DNA of 64,000 bases, from assembly GCA_001557505.1 (NCBI GenBank), contig LSAX01000002.1:4774001-4838000 (forward strand). Reading direction: 5' to 3'. Position numbers and translations under genes: made by a program. This DNA is from Reticulascus tulasneorum. Lineage: Eukaryota > Ascomycota > Sordariomycetes > Glomerellales > Reticulascaceae. Under the pieces are notes generated by a model that worked only from the letters and a program-made list of their open reading frames with translations, was not told the DNA's origin and searched no databases. Positions 32,422 to 43,842 of the stretch are shown here, piece by piece (the first letter of the stretch is position 1; each line of letters begins with the position of its first letter).

Positions 32422-34161
32422 ATGTTGCCAACTAAAAGAATGGGCGAGAAGGTAGTAGTCCACGAGGCGACGGTTGAGATTTCGGCCACTCCTCACGATC
32501 TTGCCGTGGACAACATTGATAAGGCGGAGTTCCCGCATCTTTCAAGGTTTATGTTCGGAGAGGGTTCAACCTGTAAACGTGAGTTACTGTCTTAAAATCG
32601 TCGGCGCACCACAAGACAGTTCCAGACTGATAGTTCTCGGGCAGCCAAAATAGATGTGGTTCAGTTCTCTAAACATGAGAAACCGGACTACCAGTTCAAT
32701 AAATCCGTCGGCAATCTTTCTGGAGACTCATCAATTCAGCCAGTCGCAGCTTTGAGTCCCATAAGAGTCAAGGATGCTGCCTCAATCCTCTTCATCATAG
32801 AGGACATAAATATTGATGTTATTCGCTACATACAAACGCTCATTAGTAGGCAAAAGCTAGCATCCTTCCGTTGCTTCCTGGACGATTTCCTCAACGATTC
32901 CCCGTCATTCAACTTCGGATCTATCCAGCAGCACCTGCCCCATCTCCCTTCAACAACTGCTCAACAGGATCATGTCAGATTTCGTTTCAATTCCGGGAGG
33001 GAATTACTGCACAAGATGCCGGTAGATGACCGTGTCATTCAACAAGCGGCGACGAGGCATTCTTGGAGAGACAGGAAGAATTACGGAGTCATGCGGGCGT
33101 GCCAGCGCAAGGAGCTTACGGGAGATATGACGAGCTTTCCGCCTGTATTCGTGTCTCGCAGCCACTTTGCTGCGTGGTTCGACACGGACTCCAATGGGGC
33201 ATGGCAGACTGGTACGTTAATGGATAACTAGCCACATAGAAGCTTCACTGACATTTATCAAGGCATCTTCCTCGTCAATAGTACCCTCCAATGCGGACTA
33301 CCGAGCATTCAGTTGGCCCCTTCCCTCTATCCTAGGCTCGTACGCGGTGGCGTTCTAACCAGGCTGACAAATCAAGAGTCATATCGAACATCATTGTCGC
33401 TGTTGATGAAGCATGACCTGGATCCTGAATCTTGTGGTGTCCCCGCACCGTTCATTCTCCTCCAAGGCATGTATGGCATCATGGCGTCGGAATGGGTTGT
33501 CATGAACACGTATTTCACTCGTGACTTAAATAATGTTGACTGGGCTCTGCAAGGTCACCAGGGCACTGGTCTGACAACAGTAGAGCAGCATGAGGAGGTA
33601 ATCCGTAGCTTGCACGGCATGCGGCGGCGGTTGAATAGATACCGTACCTTGATTCAGGAGCAGTTAACCTCCTGTCAGTTGCGAGGTAGCAGATCTTGGG
33701 ACACAAGAAGCGATTGCGACTCTACTCCTGGATTCGACGCGGCTCGCATCTCAGAAAAACTCGTCGACGACTACAATCATATCCTCGCACTGCTGTCCCA
33801 AAGTTTCTCACGCGTAGAGCAAAGCATTAACCACGTCACCACACTCGCTTCCATACTGCACAGCAAAATCGGCATCAAAGAGGCCGAGAGAGCGGTGGAA
33901 CAGAACAAGTTGCTTATGGCACTCGCTTTTGTGGCGACGGTATTCCTTCCGATTGGCACAGTTTCTACCATTTTGAACATGACCGGCGACTGGGCACCGC
34001 ACGGTTCTAAGTTTGGATTGTTCTGGGCCATTTCAATTCCCATATCTGTCTTTCTGTTGTCCATTGTGGTAGTATTAAGATTCTGGCCGTCAATTGCTAT
34101 TCGCACGGGCTATTTCAGAAATAAAGGTTCTCAAAAGGATGGGCTACGCAATATAGTATAG
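32422..34161 (+). CDS. CorA-like (Mg2+ transporter fold) membrane protein
   Basis: Exons 32422-32578, 32645-33211 and 33263-34161 give 540 residues. The long soluble N-terminal part is followed by a helical region (RISEKLVDDYNHILALLSQ, then HSKIGIKEAERAVEQNKLL) and two C-terminal spans, LLMALAFVATVFLPIGTVST and FWAISIPISVFLLSIVVVL. This order, a large cytosolic part then two spans at the end, is that of CorA transporters. The GMN motif that forms the pore entrance in CorA is not present; the equivalent position reads ILNMTGDWAP near residue 480. Many fungal CorA-like proteins lack GMN, and their transport activity is untested. The ATG at 32422 is the first in frame. Confidence 0.78.
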
Positions 34162-34607
34162 TCTACATTTGATGAATGATGAGTTTGGCCCAGGGGATCA
34201 TATAAACAGAAGATCTGCTCAAGAGCGTTGTCTGCTACACGCCATTCACAGCCGAGGAACCAGTACCAGGTGACGGCTCATTCTAAATGGGACCACTCTC
34301 CATTAGGTATTCTTACATCAATCTAATTAGTTTGTTCGTTTTACAGACGCTCTTCAAGAGATCATCCATACCGCGTAACTTGAAGCACACGGAGGTGATA
34401 CATTTGGACGCCATGGAATACTCGAGTCCAGATCCACGTCAGGATTCAGGCAGAGCCTCCCAGGCAGCTTTATTTGCCACCTCGAGCCCGATTCCACGGC
34501 GCAGAGTAAAGAGAGTAGCGAATCGGAGTGCTCTCACCCTGCTGTCCCTTATCAAAGCATAGTCATATAGCAATGCCTGCAACGCGGCTCTCTTCTGATA
34601 ATAGCCA
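34162..34607. other. Intergenic region between convergent genes
   Basis: Short frames at 34287-34651 have no recognisable product. Confidence 0.45.
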
Positions 34608-35423
34608 TCAAGACAGTCCATAGAGCCTCCTGAACCCGCTGTTCTCAACAACCCTCAAACCTCCGCTCAGAGTAAAGATTCCCGGTCCCTCTAGCCTGCC
34701 GTCATATTTCCCCATGGCCATCTCAGTCAGAAACTTCCCCAAAGGCTGCGTTGGACTGTGTCGACTTGGCATCATCCTAGCCAACGGGATAAGCACCATT
34801 TTCGCCGCACCAATCACAAATCCATCAGCCGGCAAATACGCTTTGATTGCATCATGGCTCGCCGAATCCACGAAGGCCGGCCTTACGGATTCTGCGAGCA
34901 GCCGCGGGTTGGCGGCGCGCATTTCGGACAGGAGAACCTCTGTCTCGCCCTTGACGCGGGCAAAAATGGGTGTGAAGCGGCCGGGGTTCTGAGTTGTCCC
35001 GTCGCCTGAGACAAAGATGAAGCGGAATGGGGATGAGCCAGGTAGAGTGGAGAAGGCTTTCCCTGCTTCAAGAGCGAAGTTTTTTGTGATTTTCACGTAT
35101 TCCCTGTCCGAATCAGTCAGCCTCCAAGGTAACTCAATGTTCCGGCAAAGAACATATGCCTACTCTGCTCCGACTTTGGACTGGCTGATTCCGAGTGCCC
35201 ACACGCAGCCATCGGCACCTTCAAGCTTGCTAAGGACTTCCGGATCGTATCTTTCGAAATCCTTGTGGATGATGACATTTATTCGGGGGTCCTTCGCATC
35301 CTCGGCCATTTTCACCGGGTTTCGTGTGAGGATTGAGATCTTGGTCACGTCTTTCATCTTGATCATAGCATCTAAAACGCCGGAGCCGACCAGGCCGGTG
35401 GCGCCGGTGAGAATGAGATGCAT
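34608..35423 (-). CDS. Atypical SDR, NAD(P)-binding epimerase-like protein
   Basis: Exons 35423-35164 and 35103-34608 (60-nt intron) give 251 residues. The protein starts directly with the nucleotide-binding loop MHLILTGATGLVGSG, followed by RNP at the end of strand 2 and VWALGISQSK. The second exon continues YVKITKNFALEAGKAF and RFIFVSGDGTTQ. Length and order fit small atypical SDR proteins related to NmrA/HTATIP2 types, which bind NAD(P)H and act as reductases or redox sensors. No Tyr-x3-Lys pair is obvious. The ORF is open 13 codons further upstream, but the Met at 35423 sits right at the Rossmann strand and is preferred. Confidence 0.78.
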
Positions 35424-36259
35424 CTTGGACTTGAAGTTCGAATATTTCGTGGGAAATTGCAAGTGTTCCGTGCCTCGTTGGTGTTTGGTCCAGGGCTCCC
35501 TGCGATGTGTTGCGCAGTCTGCGCTTGACTCGGTGTGTGCGGGTGCTGCGCGGCGACGAATTGATGCGACAAAGTCAAGGAATCACGAGATGAGTTTATA
35601 AAATACAGCAAGATGAACAGTCAAAGATTGTCATGGTCGAAGCCGCCAGCGAGGAAGTTAAATACCGTGGGATCCGAAGGTGACTACCGGGTTAGTGCTA
35701 GTCAGTAATTAGGTACCGGATGAAGGATGTGCATATGCAAAGGGATGACGGACGCTAAAACGAAAGCATGGAGCTGTACGCTACTCCGCCTGAAGAAGCA
35801 CTGAAGACCCATTATATGGATCAAACCTTGATTCAGCTCCGGCATCCCCAAAGCGTTGTGGTGGATGCGGGCGTCGAATTGCTCCCGACCGATGGCGCGG
35901 AATTAGTGCTAAATCCTCCGTGGGATGTCCACTTGCATCTGGACTTAACTTGATTCCCGACCCCGAGTCCAAGGTCCTTAACCCGCGGAGCAAGTACATA
36001 ATACCAACATGAATATCATGCGGATGTTGCCGGCCTTGGATGTTACCAAATGCAAAGGATTTTCTGGTCAATCATCGCCTAAATTGCTACGTAGTACCTT
36101 CGGCTCTTGTACATTAATTAAACTCTCTGGCTGACGTTCCTGTTTATTTCTACCGAATTATTTTCCATTCTGGGCTGGCTGACGTCAGCCTCGTCCCGGT
36201 TCACGCAATTCTTGACGACTTTCTTCCCATTCCGACGCATCTATGGCGTGGTCCTGAGA
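35424..36259. other. Intergenic region, no element recognised
   Basis: It holds the promoter of the SDR gene; TTTATAAA around 35594-35602 is a possible TATA. The rest shows nothing specific. Confidence 0.4.
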
Positions 36260-38321
36260 TCATTTCGCATCCTCCAGGACGGACTCCGATGCCTTCTCGC
36301 TTATGATGTACGTTGCAATGACGGGGAACGACCCCGGGATACGCGGAAAAACACTGGCGTCCACCACGCGCAAGCCATCGACGCCTCGAACGCGGAACTT
36401 GGAATCAAGGACTGCGAACTTGTTGTCGTCCCCGCCAATAGCGCACGTGCTGGTGACATGATGGCCAAATGTATCGCTCTTGATCCATTCCTCATCTGCA
36501 TCAGGGTCGGAGCAGGTGCCGTCGGCGTTGATCCCGGTTGGGCATGGGGGGTGGGTGACATTGACTGGGCCAGTCGGTGCATCAACACGCTTGAATGCGC
36601 GACGACCCCAGGCAATGGCATCTTTCATGGCTCCAATATCAACGTCGGCCCCCTCACTGAAGAGTCGGAAGTTAATCTCTGGCATATCGGTCGGGTCCGC
36701 CGATCTCAGCTTGACGTAGCCTTGACGATTCTGCGGGTGCATCTTGACGCTGTGCATTCCCCACGTGTTGGGCGGCTCGAACCAAGTTTGATTCGGCGTG
36801 GCCGGCCAGAATCCACGGAATGCGAATGGCCCTGCAAACAAGGTCATGTCACGCTCGCCATCGACCGAGTGGTTCGTCTTAAGCAAGAAGATATCGCTGT
36901 TTGGTCCGGCTTGAGCGTAGGGCCCTTGACCTTTAACCCATAGATCGATGCACGGGTCGCCTGGCTGGCCGAAGGTGCATTGGGGAGCGACTTGTCCATC
37001 AGGCAGTTTTGAAGTGAAGTCTTCGGCTGTGAGGCCAATGACTGCGATCTCTTGGTTGTCTTGCATGTTTGTGCCAACGCCCGGAAGGTCGACCACGACA
37101 TCGATGTCGAGCTTCTTCAGGTCACTGGCTGGGCCGATGCCGGACAGCAGAAGAATCTGAGGCGAGTTGAAGGCGCCACCAGAAATGATGACTTCCTTCT
37201 TGGCCGAGACTCGGCGCGTGATGCCCTTCTTCTTGGGATCATGGCGAGGGTCACCCTTGTACGCGCTTTTGCCCTCCAGGAACTCAACACCGACAGCCTT
37301 TGGTTTCTTCGATCCATCAGCTGGTGCAAACACAACGCGGGTGACGAGCGAGTTGAGCTGGAGAGAAAGAGGAAACTTCTTCCCTCCTCCCTCCTTGGCG
37401 GCATTCACAGTCTCCAGTATACGGTTTCTGGCCGAGTACCGACCCCAGGTGGAATTGGCGTGGAATGGCAGCGCCCAAAGACCGGCAGTGGTGTCGCGGT
37501 TCGGATCCAAGTAATTGGCATCCGCCGTGATCAACGACTTCAGGTCCTTGGGGTCTTTGCCCAGCTCCTCGACCATCGCCTCGAGAATATTGACTGACTG
37601 TGGGGACTGAAGGTACTGAGAGCCGTCGCCAGTGTTGACGTCAAGATATCCATTAAACCCATGCCCTGCTGTGCCGTTCGGGAGGTAATTGTTCTTCTCA
37701 AGCTTGATGAACAGCGATCGCATATGTTCCGCACTGGTAGATCAATGTTAAGCCTCGCTTCTAACAGGAAACTGACGCGTTGACTCACTTCCAGGTCTTG
37801 TCTCCTGTGATGTCTCCAACATAATCCCAGTCGCTGTCGCTTGGAAGGAATACAGCGCCAGCATTGATGATTGATGATCCTCCGAGCGTCGCACCACGGG
37901 GATAGTTGACACCCAACAACTCAGCATCCTTCGGTGCCTTGCTCCCGGGTCCAACCCAGAGGTTGCCATTCGACAGTCTCCAGACGAGATGCTCAAATTT
38001 CAACGTCGTCTCAAGATCATCATAATGTCGAACCCAGAAGTCCCAGTGAAGTGGGTCGGGAATGCCCGTCGAAGCAAACAAAGCGGCAACATTGGTGGTT
38101 GGGAGTGCGCTTTCGTCGTCGCCTGCCTCGATCAACAATGTACTGTATCCTGCCCGAGCTAGGTTGCTTGCCAATGGGCCACCGCCAGGTCCACTGCCAA
38201 CGACTACGTAGTCATACTCGTCCTCAGTCACAGGCGCTGCGACTGACAGTGTTGAGCCAGCAAGCAACAGAAGCCCCAGGCGCTGGACTGCACCAAGAAT
38301 CGGGTTCGCGGAACGCGTCAT
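36260..38321 (-). CDS. Secreted GMC-family FAD oxidoreductase
   Basis: Exons 38321-37789 and 37733-36260 (55-nt intron) give 668 residues. A signal peptide (about residues 1-29, LGLLLLAGSTLSVAA) precedes the FAD-binding Rossmann loop VVVGSGPGGGPLASNLARAG. The GMC signatures follow: NYPRGATLGGSSIINAG and, later, GGAFNSPQILLLSGIGP. The C-terminal active-site region reads TFGHHVTSTCAIGGD and later VVDASVFPRIPG. Family members oxidise alcohols or sugars with O2 or quinones outside the cell (aryl-alcohol oxidase, glucose oxidase, pyranose and alcohol dehydrogenases). The substrate cannot be assigned. There is a minus-strand TATAAAG about 95 nt upstream of the start (38413-38419). Confidence 0.9.
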
Positions 38322-39856
38322 ATTAGAGGTGTGCGCGAAATGGTCGAGCTCTGTTCCTGGTACGACGCAAAACCAGGACCAAGGATGTGGATTCTGGTGC
38401 CAGAACCTATAGCTTTATATTACGGCATATCAGTCAACAAACCAATGTCGGTCCATAGAAATGTATACCGGTGGCTTTTATCCATATGTGATCCAGCAGG
38501 CCGATCCTTCGTGAAGGTTACTCTGAGGGGTCCAGAATCCCAATGGAAGATTCAATCGCCGCTCTACATATTGAGCATCTTTGGTTTTGATGCTACCTAA
38601 TCTGACGGTCGGGAAAACTTCACATCCATTGGCGAATAGCATCATTCTCCATATAGTTCGCGGCTGCAAGATGCAGCTAGATGGGCGGGGCTGCCGGCTG
38701 AGATCTGGAAAGAGGAGTGCCGTCGGGGTAAATGAGTCCAGCCGTGCTGCGGTAATTTGGACACAGTTTGTAAATTTTGGAACTGCAGCATAAGAGTTCG
38801 TTGTGTGATTCGCCTAAACTGGGAAATGTCCAGGTCAGCCAAAACGCAAGATGGAGTAGGAAGACGTTTACGAAGGATTCGGAATGTTGCATGATCTAGT
38901 ATGGAATCTCCTGGCCTGATGGTGCAGGTAGGACCACGGCTCACTGATGAGAGCGAGGAGGCTGAGAAGAGAGCTATTCCGGACAAGGAGTTCTTCCAAA
39001 ATCTTCGGCCCATTCTAAACCTGCCCCAGCCTATTATCGGGACTCGGGCTCGAAGCGTTGTTGCCAGCCAATGCAGCGTGATCAGTAACCTACCTATGAG
39101 CTGCAATGGCTGCAGACGGCGGGCAATGTCAATGTGGCCTTCCAACAGCCATTTGCCATCGCCAACCGAGTCGCCGGCACAACCGGCCGTCAAAAAACTC
39201 CGACGCTGTTAAAGGCGCTCCTCAAGACATGGCCAAAGTACCGGCTACGGGATTTTAGAATACTGCCGTAGTTTTAAAGGCTCCAAAATGGCCGGTTGTT
39301 CACCAGACTATGACGAAATATATGGAGGTTCTGGGGAAGTCCCCGGGAAACCCCCACTTCCCCCCAAAGCTTGATTAGCAATCCACTATCCACACCTCCA
39401 GCCATTCTAGGAGTAGCTTCAAGATGATCTGTTTGATAATTAATAAGTATTCCCAGTACCCGTATTCTACCCCACTATTGTTGACAGCTCCAGGCCGCAA
39501 GTCAAGCTAGGTACATCTTGCTCGGACCACTCGTGAGCCAGAGTATCAAGTCTGCCGGGTACAACGGCTTAATAAGGGACACCATACTGTATGTATTACT
39601 AACTAGGTAGTACGGACTCACGGGAAGCATTTTGTCACGGTCGTCCAGGAATGGGGATGACCAATCCCTCTCCTTTGCGCTCCTTGAACGACCAAGAGGA
39701 GCTAACTAGGATATATAAGTCTCTCTTGTGCAATATCCCGCACTGCTGGCTAATAGCAAGATCATCATATAAGACTCATATCATTCTCAGTTATCATTAG
39801 ACTTATCATAGACACCCTTTCTGTCACGCTATTACAAAAACTCAACGATCCTCAAT
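38322..39856. other. 1.5-kb intergenic region
   Basis: This is the divergent space between the GMC and SDR genes. Frames on both strands at 38642-39212 overlap and none shows a known domain. TATATAA at 39712-39718 is the likely core promoter element of the SDR gene starting at 39857. Confidence 0.45.
39712..39718 (+). promoter_or_regulatory. TATA box of the SDR gene
   Basis: TATATAA, about 140 nt upstream of the ATG at 39857. Confidence 0.5.
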
Positions 39857-40677
39857 ATGCCCTCTGCACTCATCATAGGAGCCGGCCCCAATATCGGGAA
39901 GAGCCTGGCAGCCAGATTTGCGAAAGGAGGCTACAAAGTCGCCATTGCGTCACGGTCTGTTCCCACAGACAGCACATACAAGCATTTCGTCTTCGATGCT
40001 GCTGAGCCGACGACAGTCCCAGATCTTTTTGCTAAGTTCTCGGCCGAACTTGGACCACCCAGTGTCGTCGTATACAATGGTAAGTAAAATACATCATGAT
40101 AGAGGTTCAGGTGCGCCAGTGCAATTGCTAATAAGTCGCTTCTCAATCCAGCTTCATCCCGATCCCCTTCTCCGCCAGCGGATCCTCTCAACGTAGAAAT
40201 AGATAGCTACATTCGGGACATGAATGTCAACGCCACCAGCGCGTTTGTTGCTGCCCGCGAAGCGGTGAGGAGCTTCGACAAACTTGGCGCCAACGGTGCC
40301 GGGGGTACCTTCATCTTTACTGGTAATAAGTTGAACGTAATTGACATTCCGGGAACTCTTGTCTTTGGCACTGGTAAGACCGCGGCTGCAAGAATCATAC
40401 AAAGTGCCAGTCATGCCTATTCGGATAAAGGATATAAGTGAGTGATTCGGAGCTGCCTTTGGCCACTCTCATTTTCGTGCGAGTCTAACGGGTTGCCAGA
40501 TTTTACTACGCGGATGAGCGCACGTCTGAGGGAAAACCTGCATTTATGGCCATAGATGGCGAGGCGCATTCCGAGCTTTATTTTGAGTTGGCTACAGATG
40601 GGAAGCAGAGGCCTTGGCAGCAGACTTTTGTGAAAGGGAAGGGCTACGTGGATTTTGGAGAGAAACACGGACAGTAG
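39857..40677 (+). CDS. Short-chain dehydrogenase-like protein lacking the catalytic Tyr
   Basis: Exons 39857-40079, 40152-40437 and 40500-40677 give 228 residues. The nucleotide-binding segment is ALIIGAGPNIGKSLAARFAK near the N-terminus, followed by DAAEPTTVPDLF and VVYNG where classical SDRs have NNAG. The strand holding the catalytic Ser reads FIFTGNKLN, and the active-site helix reads VFGTGKTAAARI: Phe146 stands where the catalytic Tyr of the Tyr-x3-Lys motif should be, while Lys150 is kept. The protein may bind NAD(P)H without normal SDR chemistry. Its C-terminal part (FYYADER) is shorter than in most SDRs. Confidence 0.78.
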
Positions 40678-41619
40678 AACCGAAATCCGTCTGCAAGTTC
40701 AAGAGAACTAGTATTAATATACTTGTGTAAGAGCGACTGGACGGATCCACAACTGAGCACACCTTGTACTCGATGGATGGATGTCAGGATGGTAGGAGTC
40801 CTTGTAGTTTCCAGTGTTTACACTGCAGCAGAAACAACTTATAATGCACTTTTCGGAGAATCCAATCCTTATGGTTGTTGAGATACCTGGCAACTTTGCC
40901 CCTTTGCGACCAGGCGAAACCCTGAGCAGCTCAACCCGCTTCGATGTCTGTGGAGATGACCTGCAACTGCAGCAGTTGACCGACGCCGACTTACAAGTTC
41001 CTTGATTACCTTCGCTATTTGCTCTTAGTAAAACAGGTCTTGGGCGTACATCATGCGTGGTGCCTGTTTGCGAGGGGGTTATATTATCCTATGTACGAAA
41101 CCATTGCCGACGCAGCGGGAACAATTATCGGCTACATCGTACCATTGATCGGATATGGATGCGTATTGTCACCCGTGCATGAGCAAGGGGGTGGGCGTCG
41201 TGTCCTGAGCTGAATGATTTGGCTGCCGCCGAGGCTGAGACTGGGAACGTGCATAGAGTCGAACTGAGATTGTAGTGATTACCATGAACGCTAAGCAGAA
41301 CTTCAGTGATATTTGGATTGAGCAGGCCCGCAGGCTGCCTACCTACCTTAGATACACAACAGCAGATGACGGCGTTGCATGATCACGAATGATAATAAAC
41401 GCATTAGAAGCAGGCGGCGTTAGACATGATAGCTTTTATAAACTAGATTAGGGTATCTAGACATGGATCGCAGTAAGCAGTCAAACTCGTCAATGAGCAT
41501 TATCACACCATACATCCCGTGGTATAACCCTGGTTCTGAGACAAACCCTCTATGATTCCCAAACACCATCATTACATTTTGCACCCAGGGGCCCCCGCGG
41601 CCGTAAGATATTGTCATGA
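40678..41619. other. Intergenic region between convergent genes
   Basis: Small frames at 40814-41213 have no recognisable product; nothing else was seen. Confidence 0.45.
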
Positions 41620-42608
41620 TTAATGGATGAGTGCCAATCCCGCGACAAAACTCCCCACAAGGGACGCAAGCCAGACACTGACTGCCGTACTTCGCGGCGC
41701 ACCGTTGACGAGACCGGCATTCACGCCAGCCGTGCTTGAGAAGACGGGCTTGCTCGCCTGAACCCGAATGTTATTCGCCTCGGCGTCCTTGCCAGGAGAA
41801 TAAGTTGTCTCCGTGAAGTTGCACTGCCCCATGATGAATATCATCGCTGCAAAAAGTTAGCCTATCGTCCCTTCCCTCTCGGAGTAGAGGCATGCTTACG
41901 GCTATCAAAAACCCCAGCCTGCTGTATACAACTCGAACATAACGCTGCCACCTTGGCTACGTCAAAGCTCTTGTTCGGGCAGACGCAGTCTCGTTCAAGC
42001 CACTCCGCGTCGTCTATCGCCTTCTGCTCGGGCCATGCCGCCGCCGTTGTCTCGGCGCCGACACCGTCCCCATCGCCATCTGCTGCGCCGACCTGCATGC
42101 CGGGAATCGGACTGGTTTGTGCAGCCGCTGTGGTACTCGCTGGTGCATCGACACCATCAATCCCCTTTGTCAGGTCAATGATTACCGTCGTCGGAGCTAT
42201 GGGCGCCGGAATTGCTGAGGAGAAAACCGGTAATATTCTTGTGGGCGTTGCCGTGGGCCTGAGATTGAGCGTTGTTGTAGCCTGGACAGGGCTCACAACT
42301 TCTGCCGTTGGTATTCGTCCGAATGTGAGAACTGTCACCACCGAGAATTGGGCTACGCGACTCGCCGCATTTCCGATGGCTGGCGTGATGGTCCGGAACT
42401 GGCGCTTCTCTACCCTTCCACCGGAGAGCTTCCTCCTCTTAACCGTGCCCAAGGCATCATTGAGATTGACTTTGCAAATTCCCGTAAGCTCGACCATAGG
42501 ACCGCAGATGGTCGCACACTCCACCGGCACATCGTCCGGTCGCAGCTCCTCAGCGTGCGCAACGGCCGCCAGGCCAGCGAGGACGAGCAGCGTCGATTGC
42601 CGCCTCAT
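41620..42608 (-). CDS. Probable GPI-anchored cysteine-containing cell-surface protein
   Basis: Exons 42608-41900 and 41846-41620 (53-nt intron) give 311 residues. The signal peptide is MRRQSTLLVLAGLAAVAHA. An N-terminal Cys group (VECATICGPMVELTGIC) is followed by a VEKRQ Kex2 site and a long Ser/Thr/Pro/Ala-rich linker. A second Cys group (ERDCVCPNKSFDVAKVAALC, then SSCIQ) continues across the splice to GQCNFTETTY. The C-terminus ends in a hydrophobic tail (VSVWLASLVGSFVAGLAL) after a small-residue segment, as in GPI attachment signals. Spaced Cys pairs recall CFEM-like surface proteins, but the eight-Cys CFEM spacing is not met. The role is unknown; a cell-wall location is likely. Confidence 0.75.
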
Positions 42609-43842
42609 GATCGGCCGTTACCAGAGATCGTGGTCGGAGATGGATGGAATGAACACCAGGGAATTCGGCGCGGGATTCGATATCTTGTAGAAACGAGAGC
42701 AAGTTGGGAAGCGAGGAAGATCAGCAGGAAATCACCCGTGAATCCACGAAAGCCCAGACCGAGAAGATGGATTCATGCGCTGCGGGCATTATACATATGC
42801 AACTTGGTCTGTCCGCCGTCGATCGTTGGAGCTGCGCAGCAGCACTGAAACAAGCACGGGAGAGGCGTGTTGGCGCAGCGAATGACAAATTGAGGCTCCG
42901 TCAGAAACGCACTGTCTTCAGCATTCCCTGTTGCGATGGACGTGTGTTTGGTTCTCGAACAATACCAGAAGAAAGGTATGCAGCCGTATTGAAAGAAGAA
43001 GAAAAAATAACCCAGCAGCCCTCTCCCAATGATGCAGCGATTCTCGAGAGACATCACTCCACAAGAAGGGGCGAAGCTCTGCAACATTTTTCATTAATGT
43101 GAGGAGAGTCTAGTGAGATGGACCGTCCAGGCCCGTCCCCTCGATTGGGGGGGGACGACGTGGGGCTCCGTGGTGAGACTTAGTGCCGCCGAAAAGACGT
43201 GCATTTGAAACGCGAACAGATCAAGCCGCTTCACCAATCGCATCCATGAATCGGGTACGGTACTCGCAGGCAGCTAGCCAGGGGAATATTGAAGATTAGC
43301 CGTTTGAGTTCTTAAAAATCCCAAGCTATGGCGCAGCGATCCAGGTTCCTCGATTGACAGGGACGAGGCCTATCGAAGATCTCCGCCAGTGATAGCTCGG
43401 CGTTGTGGTCACCACGGTTTCATAGAGGCAGCCCGCACTTCAGACTTTGACCGACGAATGGGTCTTGGTCAGAATTAAGTTGTCTATTCACGGGTTTCAT
43501 TCCCCGGAGCTGTTCGATAAGCTGGGAATACCAGATGAAGAGGCTGGGCCACCATCACCAATGACTGGTAGGCACAGGCAGAATGTTTGCTCAGCACCGT
43601 GAAACAGACACCCGGGTCCCATCCGTGTGATTATCACAAATACCACATATTGAGTCTCCGGAAATCAGTAGACCGACAGATGCATGTTCGTTGACATCCG
43701 AGGTCAAAAAGAAAAGTTATGTGTGATATGCCAATGCTACCGCAGCCCATAAGCATTCTAGTCCTCCATGTGCCTCGCCACCGATACGTCGCCCGGACAA
43801 GAGAGTTGTGAACATGGCAGACTACCGAGTGGCAACGTCTGT
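42609..43842. other. 1.2-kb intergenic region
   Basis: It follows the 3' end of the UDP-glucose dehydrogenase gene and holds the upstream region of the GPI-protein gene. Plus-strand frames at 42348-43102 run over the GPI gene's 5' end and carry no domain. Confidence 0.45.

Noticed and set aside
38642..39212. Overlapping frames of 183 and 103 residues on opposite strands
   Set aside because: Neither has a known domain or plausible splice partners; the composition looks random.
41953..42690. 245-residue plus-strand frame
   Set aside because: It is the antisense shadow of the GPI-anchored protein gene, open because of the Ser/Thr/Ala-rich codons.
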